Shown: piece by piece, positions 53,718 through 62,464 of the stretch
Position numbering within the stretch: position 1 is the stretch's first letter
Layout: each line of letters starts with the position of its first letter
Source: Betaproteobacteria bacterium
GTDB taxonomy: Bacteria; Pseudomonadota; Gammaproteobacteria; Burkholderiales; CAIKXV01
DNA length: 64,000 nt
Assembly: GCA_947458265.1 (NCBI GenBank)
Contig: CANGYF010000001.1
Coordinates: 248,001 to 312,000, forward strand
Direction: 5' to 3'
Notes under the pieces: generated by a model
Databases searched by the model: none
Seen by the model: the letters and a program-made list of their open reading frames with translations, nothing else
What the model was told of the DNA's origin: nothing
Translations under genes and position numbers: made by a program

Positions 53718-55721
53718 ATGGACCTGCGCGGAAGATGGTTCGGCAGCAGCGAAGCCCTCGCGGTCGCGGAGCCCGGGAAGCCCGATCCTGCGGTGCGGGC
53801 GGCGGACGGCGCCGGGACGCATCGCCTGCTGGGCCAGTTGCTGGTGGCCGATACGGCGATCACCCGGACGGCTCTGCAGCAGGCGCTCGAAGCGCAGGCG
53901 CGCTCGCATGCGCCCCTCGGAGACCTGCTGGTTGGACTGGGTTTCTGCAGCCGCGGCGACATCGAGGCCGCCCTCGCGAAGCAGCACGCCGGAGCGCTGT
54001 TGAGCGAATCCGAGCGTCTGGTCACGGCGCAGGTCGGCATGGACCAGCGGTTGCGCAAGCTCGGCGTGAAGGAGGCGCACATCCGCGCGGCGCTGCAGTT
54101 CGCTGCGGCCACCGGTACATCACTCACCCGCGTCGTGCTCGACCTCGGGCTGATCAGCGCCGAGACGATGGCGCAGGCGCTCGCCGACGAGAATGGCCGG
54201 CAGTACTTCCCGCAAGAGCGCGTCGACTGGATCGATCCCTCCGAGCTGGAGTCGTTGTCCGTCGGGGAGTTCAGCGGGTACGTGCCGGCCGGGCGCACGG
54301 ACGGACGCCTGCTGGTCGCGGTGGCAGAGCCTGAGAAGATCCTGGAGGCCCAGACACGCTGGCAGGCGCACCGGGTCGAAGTGGTGATCGCATCGCCGCG
54401 CACCATCGAGACGCTGTTCCGCCGGCACTTCGCGCGCACCGAGCAGGCTTTCCGCCAATCGGTGCTGCAGTGGGAAGAACGACAGCGGCATGCGCGCGGC
54501 ACCGATGCCCAGGACGGAAACGAGGTGGAGTGGATCTACGGTCGGCTGATCCGGCACGCCTGCTACGTCGGTGCGAACGATATCTTCCTGCACAAGACGC
54601 TGGCGGGCGCCGGCAAGGTGAAACTCCATGTGAATGGCGTCGGGCAACTGTTCGCGGCGGTCAAGGAAGACCTGTTCGACAAGCTCCTGAACAAGCTGGT
54701 ATCCGAGAACTCGAACGCGGATGCACTGGCGCGGGCGCCGCAGGAAGCCAACGTCGGCATCATCGGCGGACTGAAGGAAGAATTCTCGGACATCACGGAC
54801 CGCTACAGCTTCCGCCTGCAGTTGAACCAGGGCCGCAACCATTCCGAACGCGAGGCGGTGGTGCGTATCCTGGACCGGCAGGCCGAGCAGGCGGACTTCC
54901 ATGCGCTGGGCTTCGATGAGCAGGTCGAGCGCCAGCTGCTCCAGTACAGCCGGTCGAGCACCGGGCTGGTGGTTGTCTGCGGCCCCACCGGCTCGGGGAA
55001 GACCACGTCGCTCTATGCCATGATGAAGAAGATCGATCCGATCGAGCGCTCGATACGCACGATCGAGAAGCCGATCGAGTATCGCCATTCCATGTGGCAT
55101 CAGATGGAGGTGCCTGCCGACGTCGCCGAAGGCGAGGGCGTGCGCATCATGCTCAATGCCACGCTGCGCATGGCACCGCACGTGATCCTGATGGGCGAGA
55201 TCCGCGAGGATCTCGACGTAGCCAATCGGGTGATCTCTGCCGCCTTCACCGGCCACCTGGTCTACACCACGCTGCATGTGACCGAGGCGGCGCTCGCCAT
55301 CACCCGGCTGAGGCATATCGGTGTGTCTTCCGAGAACCTGGCCGCCGCGCTGCGCGGCGTACTGGCGCAGCGGCTGGTGCAGGTCCTGTGCCACGACTGC
55401 CGGGTGCCCGACGCCCGGGAAGAGACACAGGCCGAGCGTCGCCGGTCGGTCTGGCTGTCCGACCTCGAATGGAACCCGATGCGACAGGCCGGCTGTACGC
55501 GCTGCGGCTGGAGCGGCTATCGCGGGCGCCGGATCATCTACGAGCTGCTCGACATCGACCGCGACGTGCGCGACCTGGTCGAGCGTGGCGCGACGGCGCG
55601 CGAGATCGCACGCGCGGGGGTTCCGCCCGGGCGCTCGATCTGGGCGTGCGGGTTGCGGCTGGTCGCGCGCGGCGTGACGTCGATCGATGAGCTGCGCCGG
55701 GTGGCCGATCCGCCGTCCTGA
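53718..55721 (+). CDS. Pilus assembly ATPase, GspE/PilB/PilQ(R64) family with MshEN domain
   Basis: A 667-residue secretion ATPase. N-terminal MshEN-type repeats (about 35-90: LLGQLL...EAQ and PLGDLL...AKQ) and a second helical copy (about 100-165); MshEN domains bind cyclic di-GMP. Walker A GPTGSGKTT at 422-430, Asp-box KPIEYRH, Walker B HVILMGEIRED, His box TGHLVYTTLHVTEA, and a zinc tetracysteine motif with Cys558, 561, 593 and 596. Powers pilin assembly from the cytoplasmic face. Starts 1 base after the previous stop. Confidence 0.95.
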   Translation: MDLRGRWFGSSEALAVAEPGKPDPAVRAADGAGTHRLLGQLLVADTAITRTALQQALEAQARSHAPLGDLLVGLGFCSRGDIEAALAKQHAGALLSESERLVTAQVGMDQRLRKLGVKEAHIRAALQFAAATGTSLTRVVLDLGLISAETMAQALADENGRQYFPQERVDWIDPSELESLSVGEFSGYVPAGRTDGRLLVAVAEPEKILEAQTRWQAHRVEVVIASPRTIETLFRRHFARTEQAFRQSVLQWEERQRHARGTDAQDGNEVEWIYGRLIRHACYVGANDIFLHKTLAGAGKVKLHVNGVGQLFAAVKEDLFDKLLNKLVSENSNADALARAPQEANVGIIGGLKEEFSDITDRYSFRLQLNQGRNHSEREAVVRILDRQAEQADFHALGFDEQVERQLLQYSRSSTGLVVVCGPTGSGKTTSLYAMMKKIDPIERSIRTIEKPIEYRHSMWHQMEVPADVAEGEGVRIMLNATLRMAPHVILMGEIREDLDVANRVISAAFTGHLVYTTLHVTEAALAITRLRHIGVSSENLAAALRGVLAQRLVQVLCHDCRVPDAREETQAERRRSVWLSDLEWNPMRQAGCTRCGWSGYRGRRIIYELLDIDRDVRDLVERGATAREIARAGVPPGRSIWACGLRLVARGVTSIDELRRVADPPS

Positions 55722-55780
55722 AGCTGGTAGCCGGAGTTTCGTGGCTTTTGTCGCCTGTTTCCGAATCGCTCCACCGTCCA

Positions 55781-56989
55781 ATGTCGCTCAGGATCCCTTC
55801 GATCATGGTCCTCGCCTTCCAGTACAGCGGTTACGACACCGGCAACGCCCCGGTCCGCGGTGTCGTCTACGCGCAGAACCGCGACTTTGCCTACTCGCGC
55901 CTGAAGACCAACCGCGTCAGGGCTACCCGGCTTCGACTCGATCCGGCCGCTACGGTGCGCAACTGGATCTCCAGCGGCTTCGAGCCGCGCGACCTCGAGC
56001 GGTTCTACCGGTCGTTCGGGCAGCGGCTGGGTAACGGCACGCCGGCGCCAAAGGGGCTGGAGAGCTGCCGCAGTATCCTTCGCGACCCCAGGCTCAGGCA
56101 GGCGACGCTGGCCATGCAGCAGCAGTGCCTCGGGGGATCGGAGTTGCATGCGGCAATGTCCTTCGCCGGCTTCCCCAGGCGCGACTGCATGCTGGTGCGC
56201 GCGGCGGAGGTTTCCGGTAACACGCCCGACACGCTGCGGCGCCTGGCCGACGATGTACGCACGCAGCGAACGCTCCGGGGATCCCTCTCGCGCGTACTCG
56301 CGATCCCTGTGGCGACGCTGGCCTTCCTTTATGTATTCCTGTTCATCGTGGTCACGGTCGCCGCGCCGAAGACACTCGAATTCTTCTCGAAGACCGGCGC
56401 ACGGCTGCCGCCCTTCGCGGTGAACTATTTCGAGTTCACCCGCGTAGTGAACGAGCACATCGTGCTCGCCACGTCAGTGTTCGTCGCCCTGCCGGTGCTG
56501 CTGTTCGCGTTCACGCAGACCGCGGCCTGCCGCCGGATGGTCGAGTCGATCCCACTGGTGCGCGACATCTCGGTGAAGGCGGAGCTCGCTGGGCTCTGGA
56601 ACGGATTCGCGCAACTGCTGCGCGCCCGGATCCCGCCGGCCACCGCGGCGATCGTCGTGCGCGATGCGGCGCGCCGCTCCGATACGCGCGGCTGGTTCGG
56701 CCGTTTCGGCCACCTGCTGGAGACCGGCGTATTCATGCGCGAGGCCGCGGCCCGCGCCGGTTTCCCGCCGCTGGTGGCGGCCGATGTCGCAGCGGCCGAC
56801 GAGTCCGGCCGTGTCCCGGACGAACTCGAACGCATGGTGCGCGAGTTCGAGGAGGACGTGCTCGGGCTCTCGGCGCGGCTGGCGGACGTGTTGTTCTTTG
56901 CATCGATGCTGGTTCTTGCGGCCGGCATCGTGGTGGCGTTCTTCCTGTCGTACGGCCCGATCATGGCGATCGGTCTGCGTAACGTGTGA
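55781..56989 (+). CDS. Pilus inner-membrane platform protein, GspF/PilC/PilR(R64) family
   Basis: A 402-residue polytopic protein with two GspF domains. TM segments lie near residues 160-185 (LAIPVATLAFLYVFLFIVVTV), 215-238 (VLATSVFVALPVLLFAF) and at the C-terminus (about 365-392, DVLFFASMLVLAAGIVVAFF). Duplicated cytoplasmic parts include FPPLVAADVAAADESGRVPD (the GEESG-like loop). Start ambiguous: ATG 55781, ATG 55805 or TTG 55748. It follows the ATPase gene by 59 bases. Confidence 0.9.
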   Translation: MSLRIPSIMVLAFQYSGYDTGNAPVRGVVYAQNRDFAYSRLKTNRVRATRLRLDPAATVRNWISSGFEPRDLERFYRSFGQRLGNGTPAPKGLESCRSILRDPRLRQATLAMQQQCLGGSELHAAMSFAGFPRRDCMLVRAAEVSGNTPDTLRRLADDVRTQRTLRGSLSRVLAIPVATLAFLYVFLFIVVTVAAPKTLEFFSKTGARLPPFAVNYFEFTRVVNEHIVLATSVFVALPVLLFAFTQTAACRRMVESIPLVRDISVKAELAGLWNGFAQLLRARIPPATAAIVVRDAARRSDTRGWFGRFGHLLETGVFMREAAARAGFPPLVAADVAAADESGRVPDELERMVREFEEDVLGLSARLADVLFFASMLVLAAGIVVAFFLSYGPIMAIGLRNV

Positions 56990-57055
56990 TCCATGGCGGA
57001 TCGCGATCCCTGGCGCCACGCGCGTCGACACCCGCAGTCAAGCAAGGAGGGTAAT

Positions 57056-57643
57056 GTGAGAAAAGCAATCCGAATCAAGCGTCATTCCGGTGGCTTCACT
57101 CTGGTCGAGCTTGGCATCGTCGTGGCGGTGCTCCTCGTGCTGGCGGTCGGGGTCGGCTATTTCTTCGGCGTCGGCGGCCAGAGCCGCAACGCCGCACTGC
57201 TTGCGTTCCAGCGCACCGTCGGCGACGCGGCGCTGCGCATGAACGCCAACACGAACTGCATCCCGCGCCAGGTGCGTGGCCTGTTCGACAACGCGGCGAA
57301 CCAGGCGGCGAACACCTTCTGTGGCGTGGACGTGCCAGCGGGCGCCTGGAAGCAGCCCTACATGCAGCCGACCGACTTCAGCGCAGCCGGGGATGCGGTG
57401 ATCAATAACATCATGACCGGCGTCGTGGTCTCGATCCAGCGCGAAGCCGGCGGGATAGGCCAGCGCTACTTCACCCGATCGACGGGCGTGCCGAACGCGC
57501 AGATCCTGGAGATGCTGCAGGAGTGCAACGGCAACAACGACACTACGGTCGGCTTCGACCGCTTCCGCTGCCGCGGTGCACCGGGCGGCGGCGCAGCGGC
57601 CACTGGCACGTTCGACATGCTGTTCCACAGCGCGCAGGGCTGA
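57056..57643 (+). CDS. Major pilin candidate, type IV prepilin
   Basis: A 195-residue prepilin. The 13-residue basic leader ends Gly-Gly, cleavage before Phe14 (GG|FTLVELGIVVAVL), mature Glu5 at residue 18, then a 24-residue hydrophobic helix. Four Cys at 68, 89, 157 and 172 could form two disulfides. Start is GTG 57056, with AAGGAGGG 6-7 bases upstream; an overlapping ATG is followed at once by a stop. Position after the GspF-like gene matches PilS of R64-type pili. No prepilin peptidase gene is in the operon. Confidence 0.93.
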   Translation: MRKAIRIKRHSGGFTLVELGIVVAVLLVLAVGVGYFFGVGGQSRNAALLAFQRTVGDAALRMNANTNCIPRQVRGLFDNAANQAANTFCGVDVPAGAWKQPYMQPTDFSAAGDAVINNIMTGVVVSIQREAGGIGQRYFTRSTGVPNAQILEMLQECNGNNDTTVGFDRFRCRGAPGGGAAATGTFDMLFHSAQG

Positions 57644-57654
57644 GGGGCTGGTCA

Positions 57655-58455
57655 ATGCCGCGGGGCGAGTCCGGGTATGCGGTGCTGGCGATGGTGGCCA
57701 CGATGGTGACCATCGCCGCGACCATCGTCGTCGGCTGGGCCAGCGTCGCCACGCGCGTCCAGTCCGATGGCCTCGCGCAGGTTCAGCAGGCCTATCTCGA
57801 CGAGGTACGCGCTGCGTTGCTGGGCTGGTATGCGCGCGAGCTTCCGCAGGTCGACCGGCGGCCCGAGCCGCCGGAGCCGGCGATAGTGCTGCGCGAGGCA
57901 GGCATTGCTCCGCGCTGGGGGCTGAGGTTGGCGACCAGCGAGCGCCTGGACCGGGACGGCATCGCCTACCGGGTGCTTGCAGCATGGCTGCCTCTAGAGG
58001 GCGATGCATCGGCACTCGATCCGGCGACGGGGCGGTTCACGCCGTCGTCCGGTGCGCGCTGGACCACGGTGTCCGGATTCGACCTGCAGGCTGGAGCGAT
58101 GGCAGAGACCCGCGCACGGCTCGATCGGCTGGTTCGGCAGCTCGAGTCGGCGTATCGAGCCCGGCTGCTGTCCGATCCGTCGCGCGATGCCACCGTGAAC
58201 CGGTTCCGGGCAGTGCGCTGTGCAGCGCCGGCGAGCGGCGAGCTGCCGTGTATCGACGACTACGCAGCCCTGGATACGTCCGGGCTGGCGGCGGTCGTTG
58301 GGCTCGACGGCCTGCTCCTGTCGAATGCCTGGGGCGCGCCGATCGAGGCCAGCAATGGTGCCGATGCATCGCTGGTGATGCCGTTCTCGATGGCACTTCG
58401 GACCACGACACCCTGGGGTGTCAGGGTGTCTCTGTTCGCAGTGGCTGCACCCTGA
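57655..58455 (+). CDS. Minor pilin-like protein lacking Glu5
   Basis: A 266-residue protein with a prepilin-like start, GESG|YAVLAM, followed by a hydrophobic helix (VATMVTIAATIVVGWASVA, about 13-32). The residue at mature position 5 is Ala, not Glu, as in GspK-type tip pseudopilins. The large C-terminal part has a Cys pair (VRCAAPASGELPC) and resembles, in layout, the larger pilin-like protein at 59611 (both have SDPSRDATVN / ADPSRDASIN before a Cys region). Possibly a pilus-tip component. Confidence 0.8.
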   Translation: MPRGESGYAVLAMVATMVTIAATIVVGWASVATRVQSDGLAQVQQAYLDEVRAALLGWYARELPQVDRRPEPPEPAIVLREAGIAPRWGLRLATSERLDRDGIAYRVLAAWLPLEGDASALDPATGRFTPSSGARWTTVSGFDLQAGAMAETRARLDRLVRQLESAYRARLLSDPSRDATVNRFRAVRCAAPASGELPCIDDYAALDTSGLAAVVGLDGLLLSNAWGAPIEASNGADASLVMPFSMALRTTTPWGVRVSLFAVAAP

Positions 58456-58468
58456 GGCGGTGGCGCAG

Positions 58469-59614
58469 ATGATTCCTGCACTGGAAACCAGGATCGCCCG
58501 GTTGCTCTCTGCACACGAGGATGTCACCGACATCCACCTTGCGGCTGGCCAGCCGATGCGCAGCCGGCGCTGCGGCATGCTGACGCTGGTCGACGAGGCG
58601 ACCGTCGACGAAGCCGCGCTGTTCGGGTTGTTGCGTAGCCTGGTATCGCTGGACGGGGCTGCTGGCTCCCATGCCGATGCGTTGCGCCGCTCGTTGCTGC
58701 TGCGCGAGGGTGGCGCGCTCGATTTCTCCGCCGAGCTGTCCGGGCACAGGCTGCGTGGAAACCTGCATCTGCGCGCCAGTGGCAGCCTTGGTCTTTCACT
58801 GCGCCGTCTGCGCGATACCGTGCCCGACCTGGATGCACTCGGGCTTCCGTCCATGCTGCGTCGGCTGGTGGATCGGTCGCGCGGCCTGCTGCTGGTCACC
58901 GGCCCCACGGGCAGCGGCAAGAGCACCACGCTTGCGGCGCTGGTACGCCATCTCATCTGCAGCCAGGCGTTGCATGTACTGACCATCGAGGATCCGATCG
59001 AGTACCGGATCGAGTGCTCTGGCTGTCCGGGCGGCGGCCGCGCGATCGGCCATGTCAGTGCCCGCGAGATCGGCACCGACGCGCCGGATTTCGCCAGTGC
59101 AGTACGCGCGGCGATGCGCCAGGATCCGGACGCGATCGTGATCGGCGAGATCCGCGATCGCGCGACCATGCACGCTGCGCTGTCTGCGGCCGAGACCGGC
59201 CACCTCGTCCTCGGCACGCTGCATACGCCGAATGCATCGGAAGCGGTCGAGCGGGTGCTGTCCTTCTTTGCCCCCGACGAGATGGCTTGGGCGCGCAGCG
59301 TGTTCGCCAACGTTCTCGCGGCCGTGCTGTCACAGGTGCTGGTCCGGCGGCGCGACGAACCAGCGCAGGCACTGGTCTGCGAACTGATGGTCAGCACGCC
59401 TGCGGTCCGGCAGCAGATACTGCAGGGTACGACCGGGCAGCTGCGCGGCATCATGGCGCAGGGACGGCGCGACGGACATGTGCAGATGACCGCGCAGCTG
59501 GCCGATCGCGTCCGGCGCGGCGAGATCGCAGAGGAGGATGCACGCTACGTCGCCCATCCGGCTGAAGAGTTCGCCTGGCTGATGCAGTCGGCCACCGCAG
59601 GGCACGTGCCATGA
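58469..59614 (+). CDS. PilT-type retraction ATPase
   Basis: A 381-residue secretion ATPase of the PilT/VirB11-like superfamily. N-terminal PAS-like part, Walker A GPTGSGKST at 145-153, Asp box IEDPIEYRIE, Walker B DAIVIGEIRDR and His box ETGHLVLGTLHTPNASEAV. It lacks the MshEN domain and zinc motif of assembly ATPases, as in PilT, which depolymerises pili. Its presence suggests the pilus can retract. Start ATG 58469 follows GAGGCGG; its stop overlaps the next ATG (ATGA). Confidence 0.92.
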   Translation: MIPALETRIARLLSAHEDVTDIHLAAGQPMRSRRCGMLTLVDEATVDEAALFGLLRSLVSLDGAAGSHADALRRSLLLREGGALDFSAELSGHRLRGNLHLRASGSLGLSLRRLRDTVPDLDALGLPSMLRRLVDRSRGLLLVTGPTGSGKSTTLAALVRHLICSQALHVLTIEDPIEYRIECSGCPGGGRAIGHVSAREIGTDAPDFASAVRAAMRQDPDAIVIGEIRDRATMHAALSAAETGHLVLGTLHTPNASEAVERVLSFFAPDEMAWARSVFANVLAAVLSQVLVRRRDEPAQALVCELMVSTPAVRQQILQGTTGQLRGIMAQGRRDGHVQMTAQLADRVRRGEIAEEDARYVAHPAEEFAWLMQSATAGHVP

Positions 59615-60609
59615 GTCCCGGGACAGGCCGCCCGTTTGCCAGGGGATTCACGCTGACCGAGCTCGCGATCGTGCTCGCGGTGCTGGTGCCGCTCGTGCTG
59701 TTCGTGCTCGACGTGCTCGGTCCGATGCTGGCCTTCCAGGGCGGGCTCGACAATCGGCGCCAGCTTGCCGAAGTGCGGCAGGCGTTCATCGCGGCCTACC
59801 GGGATAACCCGGTCGTGGTGGATGCAGAACCGGGTGCACGCTTCGTCCTACCGGGCGGCACGATAGAGGTGGCCGGGCCGGACGCCGCGACCGGGCGCTG
59901 CGCCAGCGGGCCGACGACCCTGGCACCGCTCGCGCGCTACCTGCCGCAGTCGCCCTCCACCGCGTTCAGGGACGGCTTCGCGGCGCCGATGTGCATCCTG
60001 ATCACGGCACGCCAGTCGCGCGCGATCGGCGGTGTCGACGCGTTCTACCGGGTGCTGGCCATCATCGCGCCCGGCGCGAACGGCCGTCTGGACACGATCG
60101 GCGCCTGCACGACCGGACTTTCCGCGACCGGCGAGCTCACGCTGTGCGGCGACGATGAAGGCGTGCTCGTCGACGGCTTCAACATCGCGGCCGACCTGCT
60201 GCGTCAGACGCTCGCCCGCATGCAGCTGGTCGTGACTGCCTACCAGTCGTACTTCCAGTCGCGCGCCCAGGCCGATCCGAGCCGGGATGCATCGATCAAC
60301 TACTTCGCCAGCGGAGGTACGCCGACCGAGCGCTGGGATGCTGGCGGGCCGATGCCGCTGTCCGCCTGTGGCGCGCCATCGCCGCTGCTGGTTCCGGGCG
60401 CGTCCGGGCCGGCGGCCATCCTCGGGCTGTCGAACGTCGACGTCACCGACCACTACGGGCAGGTGATGCAGTACGACAACTGCAGCAACCTGGTCCGCAA
60501 CCCGCAGAACGCGGATGCCGCGCAGCAGTTGCCGCCGTACACCGCATCGATCGTCACCACCTTGCCCGGCGGCACCGTGCTGCGTGTGAACGCGGTTGGT
60601 GCCCTGTGA
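59611..60609 (+). CDS. Large type IV pilin-like protein (possible tip adhesin)
   Basis: A 332-residue prepilin. Leader of 12 residues, cleavage G|FTLTELAIVLAVLVPLVLF with Glu5 at residue 17. The C-terminal domain is much larger than in a major pilin, with several Cys (GRCAS, APMCIL, GACTT, TLCGDD, SACGAP, DNCSN) and the ADPSRDASIN segment shared with the minor pilin at 57655. By comparison with PilV of R64 it may act at the pilus tip, but no shufflon is present. Confidence 0.88.
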   Translation: MSPGTGRPFARGFTLTELAIVLAVLVPLVLFVLDVLGPMLAFQGGLDNRRQLAEVRQAFIAAYRDNPVVVDAEPGARFVLPGGTIEVAGPDAATGRCASGPTTLAPLARYLPQSPSTAFRDGFAAPMCILITARQSRAIGGVDAFYRVLAIIAPGANGRLDTIGACTTGLSATGELTLCGDDEGVLVDGFNIAADLLRQTLARMQLVVTAYQSYFQSRAQADPSRDASINYFASGGTPTERWDAGGPMPLSACGAPSPLLVPGASGPAAILGLSNVDVTDHYGQVMQYDNCSNLVRNPQNADAAQQLPPYTASIVTTLPGGTVLRVNAVGAL

Positions 60610-60647
60610 CACGTTCCCGAATGCCCTTTTCGAAGCTGGAGAGACCG

Positions 60648-61619
60648 ATGAATGCCTTCCTGCCCTTGCTGCTGCCGATCCTGTGCCTTTCCTGCGCTGG
60701 TGCCCACGCGGCCACGCCCACCGGGCCCGCCTCGCCCACCGTAGCCATCGCACCCGCAGTCCCCGCATCACCCAACGCATCCGCGTCCACGGTGAACCCG
60801 TTGACCGGGCAGCCGCTTGCCTTCGAAGCCACGCAGCGACGGCTGGAACAGATGCGGCTCGAGACGCAGCTCCTCGAGGAAGAAGCCAGGCAGGCTGCCA
60901 TACGCAGCAACATGTCCCATCCGCCCGCCCGACGCAGCAACGAAGAGCGTCGCCTTCAGGCCGATATGTTCGGGCCTGCTGCAGCCGGCGGACCACTGCC
61001 GGCCGTACGCGGTGTTGCACCGCCCGCTGCTGCCGGGCGCGCGGCGGCTATCGCCCCCACGAGTGGACGCAGTCCTGCGGCCCAGCCACCGGCAGCGGCC
61101 CCCGCCATGCCTGCCGGTGCAGCGACCCTGTCGCCGCCGCAGGGCCCGCAGGTCCTCGCCATCCTGCGCAACGGCGAACAGCGCCGCGCGATCCTGCAGG
61201 CCGGTGGCGCTACGGCGACCGTCTCCGAAGGCGAAGACTGGATGGGCCGACGCATCGGGCCGATCACCGACGGTTCCGTGACCGTCGATGGCGTGGTGAT
61301 CGACCTGCCGCGCAATCCGGCCGTGATCGCCGCGGTCGACCGGCGACCGCCGCCGGGCCAGCCGCAGGCAGTGCAGGCGAACGCGCCCGCGGCTGTACCG
61401 AGGGGGCCGACCGGCGCAGGTCCTGCACAGGCCCTCCCACGGCTGCCGCCGCTTCCGCCACTGCCGGTGATCGGTCCGCTTGACCCGCGCAACCCGCTCA
61501 GTGCGATCGGTCCGCAGCCGACGCTTGCAATGCCGGCGACTGCGATATCGCCGCGACCCGTGGCGCCAGCCGTCCCGGCCGTGATGCCGGGCGCACCCGT
61601 GTCCGACCTGCTGCCCTGA
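60648..61619 (+). CDS. PilP/GspC-like periplasmic protein
   Basis: A 323-residue exported protein with signal peptide MNAFLPLLLPILCLSCAGAHA. A coiled coil (RRLEQMRLETQLLEEEARQA, about residues 57-76) and an HR-like domain (VLAILRNGEQRRAILQAGG, GEDWMGRRIGPITDGSVTVD, about 173-220) match PilP of type IVb pili / GspC, flanked by Pro/Ala-rich low-complexity linkers. Start ATG 60648 has GGAGAG upstream; a GTG at 60606 overlapping the previous stop would add 14 residues before the signal peptide. It likely contacts the secretin. Confidence 0.8.
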   Translation: MNAFLPLLLPILCLSCAGAHAATPTGPASPTVAIAPAVPASPNASASTVNPLTGQPLAFEATQRRLEQMRLETQLLEEEARQAAIRSNMSHPPARRSNEERRLQADMFGPAAAGGPLPAVRGVAPPAAAGRAAAIAPTSGRSPAAQPPAAAPAMPAGAATLSPPQGPQVLAILRNGEQRRAILQAGGATATVSEGEDWMGRRIGPITDGSVTVDGVVIDLPRNPAVIAAVDRRPPPGQPQAVQANAPAAVPRGPTGAGPAQALPRLPPLPPLPVIGPLDPRNPLSAIGPQPTLAMPATAISPRPVAPAVPAVMPGAPVSDLLP

Positions 61620-61626
61620 CTGCTGC

Positions 61627-62112
61627 ATGGCCTGGCAGGCTTCTTGGCGGATCGCGGCGGCATGCATGCTGGCGATCCTCGCGCGGGCAGCCATGGCTGC
61701 TGAAGCGCCTGCCATCGCCGGCTCTGTGGCGCCGGCCACTTGCTGGGAACAGGCGGCTATCCGCCACCAGGTGAACCCGCACCTGCTGGCGGCCATCGCC
61801 GAGGTCGAGAGCGGGCTGCGCCCGGGCGCGATCGGCCGCAACACCAACGGCTCGATCGACATCGGCCTGATGCAGATCAACAGCCTGTGGCTGCCGGAAC
61901 TCCAGCGCCATGGCATCGCTCCGCGCGACCTGCTCGACCCCTGTGTGTCGGTGCATGTCGGCGCCTGGGTGCTCGCGCAGAAGATGCGCCGGCACGGCAA
62001 CACCTGGACGGCGGTCGGGGCGTACAACGCCGGCAGCGAGGTGCTGCGCGAGCGGTACGCCAGGAAGGTGATCGAGGCGCTGGCGCGACGCGGGCACAGG
62101 GGCAGCCCCTGA
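61627..62112 (+). CDS. Lytic transglycosylase (PilT-R64/VirB1-like)
   Basis: A 161-residue exported peptidoglycan-cleaving enzyme. Signal peptide ends near AAMAAEAP (residue 25). The SLT domain has catalytic Glu61 in AIAEVESGLRPGAIG, IDIGLMQINSLWL and WTAVGAYNAGSE, the Goose-type lysozyme-like set used by R64 PilT, VirB1 and IpgF. It would open the cell wall for the machine built by the operon. It is the last operon gene; a toxin-antitoxin module starts 13 bases later. Confidence 0.95.
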   Translation: MAWQASWRIAAACMLAILARAAMAAEAPAIAGSVAPATCWEQAAIRHQVNPHLLAAIAEVESGLRPGAIGRNTNGSIDIGLMQINSLWLPELQRHGIAPRDLLDPCVSVHVGAWVLAQKMRRHGNTWTAVGAYNAGSEVLRERYARKVIEALARRGHRGSP

Positions 62113-62113
62113 G

Positions 62114-62150
62114 TTGACCTGGATCATGAGTGTTGTCAAAATATCCAACA
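62114..62150 (+). promoter_or_regulatory. Candidate promoter/operator of the TumE-TumA pair
   Basis: TTGACC (62114-62119) and CAAAAT (62137-62142) are 17 bases apart, and a TGTTG-N10-CAACA palindrome (62131-62150) covers the -10. This fits autorepression by the antitoxin. If transcription starts here, the first useful toxin ATG would be 62186 rather than 62126. Confidence 0.45.
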
Positions 62151-62464
62151 AGCGGTCGACTGGCAGCCTTCCGGCCATCCCTCTGATGCGAGAGCGGATC
62201 GTCCTGTCCGAGTCATCCTTCGTCGAGATGGTGATCTGGAAGCTTCCCAGACCACTGCCGGGATCCAGCCATGCCTACAAGTATCGGATCGCCTACGTCG
62301 ATCGCTCAGGCTGCGTTGTTCGTTTCGACAACGAGTCTGGCAAGGGAGACCATGTTCACATTCGCGGATTGGAATCGCCCTACGCGTTCTCGACGATCGA
62401 GGCGTTGAAGCGAGCATTCTTTCGCGCAGTCACGCAGGTGCGAGATGAAGACGGTGATTCTTGA
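62126..62464 (+). CDS. tumE: TumE-type (DUF6516) toxin
   Basis: A 112-residue protein of the TumE family: RERIVLSESSFVEMVIWKLP, YKYRIAYVDRSGCVVRFDNE, SGKGDHVHIRGLESPYAF are typical blocks, the D-N-E-x-G-K-G-D-H run being the core. TumE is the toxin of a type II toxin-antitoxin pair; molecular target unknown to me. The start may be ATG 62126 or ATG 62186 (MRERIV). The antitoxin gene overlaps its end by 20 bases. Base composition is lower in G+C than the pilus genes. Confidence 0.82.
   Translation: MSVVKISNKRSTGSLPAIPLMRERIVLSESSFVEMVIWKLPRPLPGSSHAYKYRIAYVDRSGCVVRFDNESGKGDHVHIRGLESPYAFSTIEALKRAFFRAVTQVRDEDGDS

Noticed and set aside
57056..60609. Shufflon-type variable pilin tip as in R64 PilV
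   Set aside because: No inverted repeat segments or recombinase gene near the large pilin gene.
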